Shown: positions 42,617-50,726 of the stretch, piece after piece
How the letters are laid out: every line of letters starts with the position of its first letter
Numbering within the stretch: the stretch's first letter is position 1
Origin: Nansenia antarctica
Lineage: Eukaryota; Chordata; Actinopteri; Argentiniformes; Microstomatidae
Direction: 5' to 3'
NCBI GenBank assembly: GCA_963989245.1
Contig: OZ022342.1
Coordinates: 18,517,457 to 18,581,456, forward strand
Length of the DNA: 64,000 bases
Position numbers and translations under genes: made by a program
Notes under the pieces: model-generated
Database searches by the model: none
What the model was told of the DNA's origin: nothing
The model's input: only the letters and a program-made list of their open reading frames with translations

Positions 42617-45600
42617 CCTTTCCTGTTCTTCTTTTGCGCCACAGAAACAGAGCAGGTTGTATGCAACACTGGCCTGCCAATGATTGCAATACCTTTGTTT
42701 TCCTTTTTTTCAACAGGAGACAACTGCCTAACATTACTCATTTAAAGATTCACATCGTGCAGTCAAGGCTAAGCTACGATTTTTTAAGGTTACCAAGGTA
42801 ACAGCGATTCTCTCTCTCTCTCTCTCCCCCCCCCCCCCCTCTTTTTCTCTCACCCTCTATGTCTCTGCTCTCCTTTTCTTTCCAGAATAACCACCACGGC
42901 AGCTTGCATGATGGACTTGAGGAGGTACCCCCTGGACGAACAGAACTGCACCCTGGAAATTGAAAGCTGTAGGTGGACGTAACTCAAATACCTCTCAACC
43001 TATCCCACTCCTCAGAGGCTCCTCACCCTTTAAATAACCCCTCCCCCACCCCCCCTCCCTAGACACACACTCACACGCACACGCACACACACACACACAC
43101 ACACACATCGTTTCTCAAGCATCTCAGCATGAATGTCATCCTGCTATTTTCACTGGGTATCACAGTATTCTTTTTTAAAGCACCTTATATGATTTCAAGC
43201 AGTTTTTTTTTGTAGTTTAGCTCATGTCGGTCTGTCTATACATTTAAAGCACAATCAAACATTTGGATCTGTCATTCATTTTCCATTTTATTGTGGCTAC
43301 TGTAGCCAAATAACTGATGGATATACTGTATATGTATCCATTTAGATATTCACAAAATCACTATTTTCAATCTCCCCTCCAAAACATATTGCCGTATTCT
43401 TCATCTGGCATCACCTTCTCATCCAATGTGAGTTCTTTTTCACAGCCCTCAGGTCAAAATCGTTCCTTGTAAAAACTAGTGCGAAGTTGAAGTCTGGGCT
43501 GTTGTAACTTGGGTTCTGGGGTGGTTTTGAATGGTGTCCTCAGAGACCTGGAGTCAGCAGATGTGATCATTTGGATCATTTAAAGCAGCCCTCTTGGCCA
43601 GCACTATTGGCTTCTCTGACTGTGTGCACCATTTCTTATAGATAGCTCAGAGGCCAATGACTGCAATTGACAAATGCAGATGATATTGAACATGTTTGCA
43701 GGTATATCAATGTATTGACCACTGAATGCTACTTAACCTGGCAGATGAACTGTCTCTGTCATACTGTAGCAACATCAATGGTGCTTTTCATGGCACAGTA
43801 GCGCAGGATCACGGCAAAGGATGGATGCATTTATTGAGCCAAAAACACAAGTGACTTGATTTTATAACCCAGTGCATCAACAATTTACAATGCAAATGAT
43901 GTGAATGTCACACTTGAAATGGATCAATAGAAGGTACACACTGTGCTGCTGCTGTTCCAGCTAGGTTGGCGTAAGACAGAATGTCTTCGGGGATACTGTA
44001 GTGTCCATGATCAACTTAATAGTATACAATACGATGCAGCCAAATATGTACAGTAAACATGTAAGTCATAGTTCTTCAACCTCCAATGTTATAAACAGAT
44101 TAAAATGGGATATATCCCAATACTACCCGGGGTTTTATATGGTCCTGGACAGGCAAAAGAGGGGTCATTACATGTGAAATACAGCATGGGCATTCATATG
44201 AAAGTGATTGCAATGAAGAGCTACTGCAGAGTAAGTGTCTGAGGTGGCATCGCTTTGAACTGCACAACGTAAATCTCCATCATAGGTGTCTTTGATGCCA
44301 TTCCTTTTTTGATTGAGCGTCTTGAGAGTCCACATGAATCAAGACACATAAGCATGTCTTGACATATGTCATAAATATTCATGTTGTGTGTCTGACATCA
44401 CTTAGCTATATCGTAATGCATGCAGTGATATCGTTTAGCTAACTGGGCATGGAAGTGAGTTTGGGTTACTAAGGAAACTCACATGGCAGTGGCTCAGGAG
44501 GTAGAGCCGTTCGGCGGTTCGAACCCCGACTGGACACGTGTCGGGGTCTCCTTGAGCAAGGCGCCAAACCCCTAATTGCTCCAGGGTCACCATCTATGGC
44601 CAACCCCTTGCCTAGAGCATAAATTACCAAATGTCAACAATTGACTGACAAGTCGATGGCATGGCAATAAAACAGTTATATTTACTCTGTGTTTGTCTTT
44701 TCAGCCTTTCTTGGCAAGAATGAGAGATATTACTGAAACTGAATCTTTATTATTTCTTTACCCCCCTCCACCCATTCCCCTCCCCTGAGACAGATGGATA
44801 CACCACAGACGACATTGTGTTCTTCTGGCAAGGAGGTGACAGTGCCGTGACAGGGGTGGACAAGCTGGAGCTCCCTCAGTTCTCCATTGTGGAGCTCCGT
44901 CTGGTATCCAGGGAGGTCAGGTTTACCACAGGTAAGGGATCCAGTCACATAGCTCATACTTTCGTTCAAATATACGCAATAGCCCTCTATGAGGCACAAT
45001 CAAAATGCAGAAAGGTGTTTCAACATTTTGGTGTCTCTCTCTATATTTCCATCACTTTGTAATGGCTGTGTAGAGCTTGATTTTGCTTGCCGGATGGAGC
45101 AAATCTTATCCGGCCACTCACTGTTGTGCGTTATTAATCTCTTTCTGATGGGCAGCACTTCCAACAAGCTGCTTAACAATTCAGAGAAGGAGACCCGAAG
45201 AAGATTTAAGGTCATCTCCATGTGACAGTTCGCTTGAATTCATTTAGAAAATGTTGCCATCATTTAAGTGGTCTTGCCCTGGTGTGTATATACTTGTTTA
45301 TTTATGTAGATTCACCAGGAACCAGGAACAGACCTGCAGGGATAAAATATGTATGCCCAGCTATTGATTCATTAAAAGATTTATTGGAAGGGCGAGATGA
45401 TGGGGTCATTTCTCATTATGTGTAGCTCACAGTCAATTGCCTTTTAAATTAAAACCATTCATAGCGATCTTAAGTCCTTTCTCCCATTTTGATAAAGTGG
45501 TTATACAAAGTCCCTGGTTGGAATGAGCTATGCATCCATAGCGGTAAATATATCACTTCAGCTGAAGTAAGGAAAGTCAAATCCACAGGGAATATCCTGA

Positions 45601-48535
45601 TATTTCTTTCACATCAACAACTTGATGTTGAGGCTCGTTTGAATAATCGATACAAGCAATGCACCAATGAATATCTCATCACAAGCGACTGACATTTGTT
45701 TCTCTGGGACAAGCAGAAATGGTAATCACGTAGGTTCACCCGCACACCCGCACCTTGTGTGGTTCCCTCACTCTCACTTACGTAGTAGGAAGGCTTGCTC
45801 TCCAATTACGCACCTTTTAAAATCCCCTTTTGGTGATATTTAGAGGACAGAGAAAGTGCTAAACAGAGAAAAGCACAGCAGCTCTCCATGACAATTCTCA
45901 GAGGGATGCTGGAGCTGCCTACTGAGATGGGGGGGTTGCAGAAAAATCTGCCGTGTTTGCGACTTTCTGCCATGTTTAATTGGAATCGAACTTGTCCCTG
46001 GGAAGGGATCCATTGCTTTGGGGAAATTAAGTGCTCCGTCTGAACAAATGGAGAAATGACTACCCCTGCGCATTGTCAAAGTGTAGACTTTGGAACTCAT
46101 AAGTTGTGCTAGCATTTGTTCCCTTTCTCATTGGAACATTTTAACTCGTGTTTTCTCTGCCTTCTCCTTGTCCCACTCCCAATCCTCCCATCTTCTCGCC
46201 TTGTTCCCTCTTTAAAGGCTCCTATCCCAGGCTGTCGCTGAGTTTCAGGATCAAGAGGAACATTGGTTACTTCATCCTGCAGACCTACATGCCCTCCATC
46301 CTGATCACCATCCTCTCATGGGTCTCCTTCTGGATCAACTATGATGCCTCTGCAGCTCGGGTGGCCCTGGGTAAGGCTCTGCCACCACTGCAATGTTTCA
46401 ATACAACAAGTATTCCCAGTAAACATAATAGGCAAGGTTGCCTTTAACTTTGCTCACAAGGTTGCTGTAACATTGCGGTAACTTATTTTGCCACAACAGT
46501 GCAAAATGCTACGCACAGCACAATTGTGAATGGCCATACACAGATTAGTGTGTACCTCCCACTTGCACAAAGAAGCCCTTACAACCACAAATAAAGTGTG
46601 CCTTCCATTGAATATAGAGAGCAATAATATCAGCAACTCAGCAATAGCAACTTGTCCAACAATGTTTGGAGGCACATACTGTACATCCTCCTCAAAATCA
46701 TTGCCTTGAATTCTCATATCAGACTGAATATCCCTGTATCCCTGTAGACTGAATACTTTACGTCAGGTTTGTGTCTAATAAAGATATCTTTTTGTTTGTG
46801 TTTTTTCAGGTGTTACAACGGTGCTCACCATGACAACCATTAACACCCACCTTAGGGAGACCCTCCCAAAGATCCCGTATGTGAAAGCCATCGACGTCTA
46901 CCTCATGGGCTGTTTTGTGTTTGTGTTCCTGGCCCTGCTCGAATATGCCTTCGTAAACTACGTGTTCTTTGGCCGGGGCCCCCAACAACAGAAGAAAATC
47001 AACGAGAGGCTGAACAAAGCCAACAACGAGCGGCCGCGATACGAAGAGAAGCGTCTGAGGGAACAGGTTGGCCTTCTCTCTGGCCCATTTATGTATTTCT
47101 TCACTATGTCAATCACAGTGTAAAACAACCATTTTTGATATCCCTAGCACAGGCATCTATTTTGTTTTTCCACAAAGACCCCAACACCCTTATTCCCCTA
47201 TGTGAGCCTGTATAAGACAGTGCTTTCAGAAGCATACTGATGCCACCCTTCACCAGATACGCATCCAACAACCATCATCCATTGCTTTTCTTCAAGCACT
47301 GACTCTTAAAATTGAATGAGTATGAGTATATAGGTATAGCTCTAGATTGGTGTAAAACGACATTTTCATTCTCCTATCAGGTTGTCTATGTTTTGCTGTG
47401 GGCTTGATTCAGTTTCACCACAGTGCCTTACCTGGGAAACATTGGATAAACCTTTGCCAACTTCCCCCAAAAGATTTCCAAATATCAACATGATATGCAG
47501 GAGGAAACAACAGAATACAAAGAGAAGGAGATGCTAATGGTCAGACTGAATGAAGCCCCTTGTCTCTGTGTCTGAAATATGACATGCCATGCTTATGCGA
47601 AAAATGTTGTTGTTAACCACATGTTTATGCGTTCTGTATTTTTAAGAAAAATGTGCTTAATTGTCAGTGTTCTATAGGCATGTTAATGTTCTCTTCATTT
47701 TTTTTTCACATTGCAAGGACTCCATTTCCGCGCCGTTTCAAACCAACACCCTCAGGTCATATACACAGCGAAGAAATCTGTATCTCGAGGAACAAAGAAA
47801 AGTTGGGGTACATGCATTTAGAAATCATATGAGCTGTGGGACAGCAGACTAATTGAGGTCTGATAAAAAAAAAGGTTGATAGAGTGATGGCAATTAATTT
47901 GTGTCAATTTACTCTAAGTGAAAAAGCACTGTAAGACTCTGTAAGGGAGAACATTTGAGAAGTGCCTTGATTAATAAATCTTTTTAAAGAGGCATGGTAA
48001 AATGACATTGCTCATCATCATTACATTTGCTTTAGCTTGAAAATGAAAAAGCTGTATTGAGGGGAGGGACGGGTGGAACGGGGTTAGGGGTGCATTAATA
48101 CAGGAGTTTTGGGGGGGAAATACCACTGGGCCTTAGTTATCCCTGACACTCACTCCCTCTCTCCCTCTCCTCTCCTGATAGGTGGACGCATACGGGAACA
48201 TTCTCCTCACCACGCTGGAGATGAATAATGAGGTGATGCCCTCTGACGTCGGCAGCAGCGTCAGCGACTCCCGGAATTCAGTCATGTCCTTCGACAGCTC
48301 CGGGGTCCAGTTCAGGAAGCCCATGGCGCCTCGGGATGGGTTCAGCCACCACTCACTGGACCGGAGTGCTATGCGGAGCAGGGCCAACTGTCGGCTACGA
48401 CGGCGCTCGTCCAAGCTCAAGCTGAAAATCCCCAACCTGGCAGATGTCAGCACCATTGACAAGTGGTCCCGGGTCATTTTCCCCATCACCTTTGGATTTT
48501 TCAACCTAATCTACTGGTTGTACTACGTGAATTGA
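11992..48535 (+). CDS. gabrb4: GABA-A receptor beta subunit (beta4-like), complete, 9 coding exons
   Basis: The coding sequence joins 11992-12071, 13656-13750, 35822-35889, 37794-38014, 42886-42968, 44794-44931, 46218-46370, 46810-47066 and 48182-48535, 1449 nt, 482 residues. All introns are GT-AG and phases agree throughout. The product is a ligand-gated chloride channel subunit of neuronal membranes. Visible features are a signal peptide (about 1-26), sequon N106-L-T, Cys-loop C162-C176, agonist-loop residues Y123, E181-S182-Y183, F226, T228 and Y231, M1 near 244-266, M2 near 275-292, M3 near 305-328, a cytoplasmic loop, and M4 near 460-481. The loop carries RRRSS (438-442), the beta-subunit kinase site. 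Exon sizes 68, 221, 83, 138 and 153 nt are those usual for beta genes. The beta4 call rests on the VELRLVSREV segment, the LREQ tetrapeptide before VDAYGN, and the DKWSR..FPITF tail. Beta3 or beta1 paralogues are the alternatives; membership of the beta family is near certain. Confidence 0.9.
12072..13655 (+). other. gabrb4: gabrb4 intron 1
   Basis: Donor gtaaga, acceptor cctcag. It includes a CpG- and CG-rich patch (cggcgcgcgcgcgtgtg, about 12221-12240) just after exon 1. No other gene or repeat family is recognised. Confidence 0.8.
13656..13750 (+). CDS. gabrb4: gabrb4 exon 2 (mature N-terminus)
   Basis: The acceptor is ttccaccctcag and the donor gtatgt. The 95-nt exon completes Ser27 and encodes a variable N-terminus followed by VDKLLKGYDIRLRPDFG, a hallmark of beta subunits. 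It ends in phase 1; the split glycine 59 is completed by exon 3 some 22 kb downstream. Confidence 0.92.
15557..15681 (+). repeat. 41-44-bp tandem repeat, three copies
   Basis: The unit is ttggagagaagaggctgtgt followed by tgtaaatgcttgaatgctagg. The third copy has gcaaag for gagaag. Confidence 0.93.
16107..16126. repeat. (TA)n microsatellite
   Basis: Short alternating TA run. Confidence 0.9.
17479..17552. repeat. (CT)n microsatellite
   Basis: Uninterrupted CT, 74 bp, in intron 2. Confidence 0.97.
17610..17684. repeat. (CA)n microsatellite
   Basis: CA repeat with cgca interruptions at its left end. Confidence 0.95.
19617..19662. repeat. (CA)n microsatellite
   Basis: Uninterrupted CA directly after a G-rich segment (gtggtggtgggaaagggagg). 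Confidence 0.96.
20051..20130. repeat. (TG)n microsatellite
   Basis: TG repeat with one tctg interruption. Confidence 0.96.
21105..21165 (-). mobile_element. Possible LINE 3' tail fragment
   Basis: The segment gaattgtttttgttacatcc, then aatgcacaggtgcatgagag and taaaattctta, resembles the inverted 3' tail of fish LINEs. Those tails read, reversed, as a sequence for ..ttattgtcat..gcac..gcaacgaaattctt. It is short and diverged. Confidence 0.35.
21403..21514. repeat. (TG)n / (TATG)n / (GTCT)n compound microsatellite
   Basis: A TG array passes into tatgtgtatgtgtatg and then ctgtctgtctgtctgtctgt. Confidence 0.96.
22430..22606. mobile_element. Palindromic foldback MITE
   Basis: The left arm has ggggaggctggtggaggtag, then ctcattgtaatgcatggaat. 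The right arm mirrors it: attccagtccatgcattaca, then ttctaccttcacccgtctcc and actggta. The centre is gaatggtatcaaacacgtct. The design and arms resemble a very common foldback repeat of salmonid and other fish genomes. Ends are approximate. Confidence 0.75.
23490..23507. repeat. (TA)n microsatellite
   Basis: Short TA run. Confidence 0.85.
24615..24682 (-). mobile_element. L2/UnaL2-type LINE or partner SINE 3' tail
   Basis: It reads atttacatttacatttttgg, then catttagcagacgccttatt and ccaaagcgacttaca. Read on the - strand this is the conserved tail hairpin of fish L2 LINEs and the SINEs that borrow it, ending in a (TGTAAA)n repeat. Confidence 0.75.
25460..26803 (+). mobile_element. hAT-like non-autonomous element, second copy, with nested insertion
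   Basis: It matches the element at 39213-40200 over most of its length: aattgataagatgttatt, cctacacaggctttcagcgt, gctgttttattatcttgagt, then tgttgaataatactctctag. It has lost its clean right end after gaatcgataacctc. It is interrupted by a foldback element at 26151-26655 and shows no target duplication. Confidence 0.75.
26149..26657. mobile_element. Foldback (hairpin) DNA element nested in the hAT copy
   Basis: It starts cagtacaggccaaaagtttg and ends with the exact reverse complement. It is flanked by TA on both sides (26149-26150 and 26656-26657), as for Tc1/mariner insertion. The arms extend inward for about 200 bp, including aaagtagccaccctttgctt and its mirror. The TA-rich centre is non-coding. 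The other hAT copy lacks it, which fixes the boundaries. Confidence 0.88.
28096..28160. repeat. (CA)n microsatellite
   Basis: Uninterrupted CA, 65 bp. Confidence 0.97.
29093..29518. mobile_element. Putative TTAA-flanked foldback DNA element
   Basis: The ends are ttaaagagatagttcaccc on the left and gaacggtccctttaa on the right, inverted relative to each other and bounded by TTAA. Inner segments also mirror each other (taactgttagcat and atgctaacagtta; agggtcc and ggaccct). TTAA duplication suggests a Kolobok- or piggyBac-type parent. Confidence 0.5.
30891..31782. mobile_element. Non-autonomous DNA element A with long inverted repeats
   Basis: It opens gcggggtacacata and closes tgtgtaccccgc. 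Arms of about 190 bp mirror each other: cccgacaacctgctcggaaa against ttttccgagcaggttgtcgg, and tcaattgtcaattgtctctc against its complement. It is flanked by aaggctgac at 30882-30890 and 31783-31791, a candidate target duplication. Confidence 0.75.
31366..31480. repeat. (AAT)n plus retroposon-like tail inside element A
   Basis: About 40 bp of ataata leads into actttatttgtatagcgctt and ttcctgcaaacg, a motif typical of inverted 3' tails of fish non-LTR elements. It is absent from the related element B. Confidence 0.6.
31909..33721. mobile_element. hAT-type non-autonomous element with 8-bp target duplication
   Basis: The left end is cataggtgaaagtgggccgg and the right end, inverted, accactttcacccctg. 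The direct duplication cctacaag flanks it exactly at 31901-31908 and 33722-33729. This 8-bp duplication is the hAT hallmark. It carries no transposase reading frame and itself holds a further element at 32221-32915. Confidence 0.87.
32221..32915. mobile_element. MITE with 118-bp terminal inverted repeats, nested in the hAT
   Basis: The left arm tatggaagcatatagtggac through tgcaattctaatga is mirrored at 32798-32915, ending gtccactatatgcttccata. The TA ends suggest TA target duplication. The centre holds a 170-bp direct duplication (about 32440-32610 and 32611-32780) starting gctttgtagctgacaaaatt. Confidence 0.82.
34045..34818 (-). pseudogene. LINE 3' fragment (reverse transcriptase C-terminal end and tail)
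   Basis: On the - strand, 34818-34423 encodes 131 residues. They include LALGLVFKIRYTTKTPKYLS, YNTRGS and SFANYAVKMWNALP, the usual extreme C-terminus of fish LINE polyproteins. The 3' end is a tail repeat (attgattgattgattg at 34045-34060 on +). It is 5'-truncated and inserted into element B after acgagact. Confidence 0.75.
35822..35889 (+). CDS. gabrb4: gabrb4 exon 3 (68 nt)
   Basis: The acceptor is ttccctcag and the donor gtgagt. The exon encodes PPVIVGMSINIASIDSISEV then NM, residues 60-81, the first beta strands of the ligand-binding domain. Beta1 to beta3 carry PPVxVGMxIDxASIDxVSEVNM here. The 68-nt length is the family standard. It ends in phase 0. Confidence 0.95.
35890..37793 (+). 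other. gabrb4: gabrb4 intron 3
   Basis: Donor gtgagt, acceptor tttttccccag. No repeat family recognised. The long - strand open frame at 36863-36288 is low complexity and has no family resemblance. Confidence 0.85.
37794..38014 (+). CDS. gabrb4: gabrb4 exon 4 (221 nt, agonist loops D and A)
   Basis: The acceptor is tttttccccag and the donor gtactt. Residues 82-155 include MYFQQSWRDKRL, the sequon N106-L-T, and WLPDTYF with Y123 (mature Tyr97, agonist loop A). The segment NDKKSFLHGVTVKNRMIRLH is almost invariant among beta subunits. It ends in phase 2. Confidence 0.97.
39213..40200 (+). mobile_element. hAT-like non-autonomous element with intact ends
   Basis: It starts tagggatgggaattgataag and ends, inverted, ggttatcgattcccatccct then a. 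It is flanked by the exact 8-bp direct repeat gtcctaac at 39205-39212 and 40201-40208. It is 988 bp with no transposase. A degenerate sister lies at 25460-26803. Confidence 0.92.
40935..41005 (-). mobile_element. LINE 3' tail with (AGATT)n
   Basis: It reads ttagattagattagattaga, then ttcaactttgttgtcattgc and agagtacatgtaccagacaa with tgaaatgc. This is the inverted tail of a fish non-LTR element, with its pentamer tail repeat. Confidence 0.75.
41202..41500 (+). repeat. 41-bp minisatellite, seven copies, in intron 4
   Basis: The unit is taggtgtggtcccttgtgtt followed by agtctaagcctacccaatctg. Copies start near 41204, 41251, 41298, 41339, 41380, 41421 and 41462. The first two are 47 bp because of a short internal duplication. 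Confidence 0.95.
42544..42614 (+). repeat. (CT)n microsatellite upstream of exon 5
   Basis: About 70 bp of uninterrupted CT, 270 bp before the exon 5 acceptor. Confidence 0.97.
42810..42885 (+). promoter_or_regulatory. gabrb4: Extended polypyrimidine tract at exon 5 acceptor
   Basis: Seventy-six bases of nearly pure C and T, including (TC)n and a run of about 13 C, end in ctttccag. This is far longer than an ordinary acceptor tract and matches the type bound by PTB-class splicing proteins. Confidence 0.6.
42886..42968 (+). CDS. gabrb4: gabrb4 exon 5 (Cys-loop, 83 nt)
   Basis: The acceptor is ctttccag after about 70 nt of almost pure pyrimidine; the donor is gtaggt. Residues 156-182 read ITTTAACMMDLRRYPLDEQN followed by CTLEIES. 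This contains the Cys162-Cys176 disulphide loop, sequon N175-C-T, and the Glu181-Ser182 pair of agonist loop B. It ends in phase 1, splitting Tyr183. Confidence 0.97.
43062..43107 (+). repeat. (CA)n microsatellite just downstream of exon 5
   Basis: CA repeat with a few cgca units, about 95 bp after the exon 5 donor. Confidence 0.95.
44484..44690 (+). mobile_element. tRNA-derived SINE
   Basis: Box A-like gtggctcaggaggtagagc and box B-like ggttcgaacccc are followed by a tRNA-unrelated body (gtctccttgagcaaggcgcc aaacccctaattgctcc) common in fish SINEs. The right end is approximate. Confidence 0.82.
44794..44931 (+). CDS. gabrb4: gabrb4 exon 6 (138 nt, loops F and C)
   Basis: The acceptor is cctgagacag and the donor gtaagg. 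Residues 183-229 include YGYTTDDIVFFW, GGDSAVTGV, LELPQFSIVELRLVSREV and the start of loop C at FTTG (F226, T228). IVELRLVSREV differs from the IVDYKMVSKKV and IVDYKLITKKV of beta1 and beta2, which favours beta4 with beta3 next. It ends in phase 1. Confidence 0.95.
44932..46217 (+). other. gabrb4: gabrb4 intron 6
   Basis: Donor gtaagg, acceptor ctttaaag. No recognised repeat or gene. Confidence 0.85.
46218..46370 (+). CDS. gabrb4: gabrb4 exon 7 (153 nt, M1 and start of M2)
   Basis: The acceptor is ctttaaag and the donor gtaagg. Residues 230-280 begin with SYPRLSLSF, containing loop C Tyr231, then the M1 helix IGYFILQTYMPSILITILSW. NYDASAARVALG follows, entering the pore-lining M2. The ALG|VTT split is where beta genes are normally interrupted. 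Confidence 0.97.
46371..46809 (+). other. gabrb4: gabrb4 intron 7
   Basis: Donor gtaagg, acceptor gttttttcag. It is the shortest intron of the gene, 439 bp, with nothing else seen. Confidence 0.9.
46810..47066 (+). CDS. gabrb4: gabrb4 exon 8 (M2, M3, start of cytoplasmic loop)
   Basis: The acceptor is gttttttcag. The donor is CAG|gttggc, weak because of T at +3. Residues 280-365 complete M2 (VTTVLTMTTINTHLR), the M2-M3 linker, M3 (near 305-328), and the start of the loop, ending KRLREQ. N291 and M312 correspond to mature Asn265 and Met286, the residues tied to etomidate, loreclezole and propofol action in beta2 and beta3. The donor was chosen because it alone restores phase 0 into exon 9. 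Confidence 0.93.
47067..48181 (+). other. gabrb4: gabrb4 intron 8
   Basis: Donor gttggc, acceptor ctgatag. No repeat family or second exon was found that would lengthen the cytoplasmic loop in frame. Confidence 0.8.
48182..48535 (+). CDS. gabrb4: gabrb4 exon 9 (cytoplasmic loop, M4, stop)
   Basis: The acceptor is tctcctgatag. The 354-nt exon starts VDAYGNILLTTLEMNNEV. It continues through a serine-rich loop to LRRRSSKLKLKIPNLADVST, then M4 (IFPITFGFFNLIYWLYYV), N482 and TGA at 48533-48535. The paired serines 441-442 after three arginines are the conserved kinase site, in the beta3-type RRRSS form. The C-terminal WLYYVN is diagnostic of beta subunits. Confidence 0.96.
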   Translation: MDAYGNILLTTLEMNNEVMPSDVGSSVSDSRNSVMSFDSSGVQFRKPMAPRDGFSHHSLDRSAMRSRANCRLRRRSSKLKLKIPNLADVSTIDKWSRVIFPITFGFFNLIYWLYYVN

Positions 48536-48893
48536 TGTGCATCCCTCTAGGAATCATGGGCCATATTTTGAGAGCACATTCAATTGGCTTTGATACGGTT
48601 GGAAAATATGTATACACATATACAAGTTGATACATATGTATATGCATATTTCTATATATTATATTTATATATACACATGTGTGTGTAAATCTGAAGGACT
48701 TTTTCTCCTGTACAAAGTATTAATATAATGACTTGAATGTTTAAGAATAATTGTGAGAGAAACATTTCAAGCCTTTGAATTTCCTTTTCCTCCTGAAACA
48801 AACAAACAAACAAACATCAGATCCCTGTGAGGGATTTTGGAACTAAAGACTGCATGATATTTTTGCTAAAAAATAAAGCGAAAGCTCTCTTTC
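48536..48893 (+). other. gabrb4: gabrb4 3' untranslated region, start
   Basis: AT-rich sequence after the stop codon. An AATAAA at 48872-48877 is the first canonical polyadenylation signal. The true 3' end cannot be fixed; a long AT-rich stretch continues to about 54400, with another AATAAA at 54364-54369. Confidence 0.4.
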
Positions 48894-48895
48894 GA

Positions 48896-48961
<66 letters not shown>

Positions 48962-48986
48962 GGGAGAGAAAGAGAGGGAGAGAAGA
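48894..48986. repeat. (GA)n microsatellite
   Basis: GA array with a few ggg interruptions, 25 bp after the first AATAAA. Confidence 0.96.
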
Positions 48987-50688
48987 GACGTCTTAGAGTC
49001 ATTGGCTTTTTATTGACACTCACTGTAATCAGCGTCCTCTACTGCAGTTCATGAAATCAGAGGTGGCTTGTGTGCTCGAGCATCGGCTGAGTGAAATCCC
49101 TGATCTCCAGCGTTTTTGTTCCCATCTCCCATGGATAACATGCACGGAATTCTCCGCTTCTACTCTGTACAGCAACCTTGTCTGGATTATGTGCCGTTCC
49201 TTGGGTTTTTTCAAGTGACATCGCTCTCTTTATTGGACATCAGCTCTGGCACAATGGTCTCCATGTGAGGGCCATCTGGGATGGGATGTTAAACAACTGC
49301 GTTCCTGCCCAGAGTCAGTGCAAACTCCTCTTCTCATTTCTCTTCTCATTTTGGTTTCTAGAGCAGTTCCTTGGGGTATTTTTCATTCTAGTTATGAAGA
49401 TGATGATTATTGTAATTTATTATTTTGTCTTGAAGAAATACTGTGTTTGGGAGAGTGTCACTTAAAACATGTTCTAGAGTTAGTGCATTATTAGATAAAG
49501 AGTCACAGGTATGCATTTCTCATTTTGATTGTTTGAAAAAATTAGACATATACTGTACATTTTGTCATTGAGTATCCTCATGGACATAGTTGGCAAGTAT
49601 AATTGTACAGTACTCTTTTTTTTTTTAACCACCACCTAGTGATTCACTAATCTGTAGATACAGTACTCATTGACTTCATATCCATATTGTGTTCAGTAAG
49701 GAAAGGGGCATACCCTAGTGAGCAACTTGAAGTTATTCCACTATAAAGATGTGAGGAAATGTTGTGTATTAAAAAAAAAAAAAAGGGAAAAAAAAGGGGG
49801 ATATCGCCATTGTGTTTGATATTGAAATCAACATATCAGCCCATAGTTTGACCTGTTGTCGTATGTACTCTCTCACTGTATAACGTTTTTTTTTTTTCAC
49901 CCTCAGAATGTTGGATACTAATGTTATAGTTCCTGTGAAACGGTAACGTGCCTGTCTTGAATTTCAAAAGGCGTGTCCTAAATTGTTCATTCAGTAAGGG
50001 TTATAGTGGCGGGAGGATAAGAAGAAAAAGTACTCCACCTCTTACAACCAGTTCCTCTTAACACACTGCAGACCCACCCACCCTACACAGGTTATGTCTC
50101 TGAGGGTGAAACCCCAAAGATTAGTAACATCAGCATAATCAGGACAATGGGTTTTGAGTTTGTAGGGGGCAAACCAAGATGTGTAATAAATAGCCATGAA
50201 ATGAGGTGACAACCAAAAGGCCTATACTCATACATTTATATTTTTTCTGTTATCCTATTTTAAGTGACTGCATTCCCGCATTTTAAGTAACTGCATGAGT
50301 TGGCCACTACTGGATTGATACCATGCCTTGTTGATCCAGGGTGTAGGACGACAGTTGGACCTTGTTTTTCATTATTTTATTCTGCCAAGAGTGAAAAGGA
50401 GAAAAGAGAGATGCTTCATGCATTCATCTCTTCACAAACAGGTATTCACAGGCTCTCCATCTTTCAAACTAGAATAACTTTGATTCAACAATGCCATGAG
50501 GTGCAATGCATTGGAATATTTGAGCTTAGAAATGTCATGGTTGAAACTTCCACAGAGCATTGTTGAATCGAAACCTGCTGGGTTTGTATGGTAACCAAAT
50601 AGCACAGGGTTTGTGAGGGAGAGGCAACGTGCCAAATCGGAAAAACAGTCATAGCCAAAAAGGAGAGATGAGGGCACCTCTGGACACA
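48987..50688. other. 3' flank or long 3' UTR of gabrb4
   Basis: AT-rich with several A and T homopolymers (49617-49627, 49770-49797, 49886-49898). No splice-bounded coding block. Confidence 0.4.
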
Positions 50689-50726
50689 GGAGAGGAGAGG
50701 AGAGGAGAGGAGAGGAGAGGAGAGGA
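50689..50726. repeat. (AGGAG)n pentanucleotide repeat
   Basis: Seven perfect copies of aggag. Confidence 0.95.

Larger units (their letters stand above)
38015..42885 (+). other. gabrb4: gabrb4 intron 4
   Basis: Donor gtactt, acceptor ctttccag. It contains the hAT copy, a LINE tail, a 41-bp minisatellite and CT tracts, listed separately. 38100-39200 and 41700-42540 show nothing further. Confidence 0.85.
42969..44793 (+). other. gabrb4: gabrb4 intron 5
   Basis: Donor gtaggt, acceptor gagacag. It holds a CA array and a SINE; 43110-44480 has no other recognisable element. Confidence 0.85.

Noticed and set aside
44488..44530. Possible tRNA gene (A and B box-like motifs)
   Set aside because: There is no acceptor stem pairing, and it continues into a SINE body; it is a tRNA-derived retroposon head.
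47053..47054. GT at 47053 as an alternative exon 8 donor
   Set aside because: Using it would leave phase 1 against a phase-0 exon 9 and shift the frame before M4.
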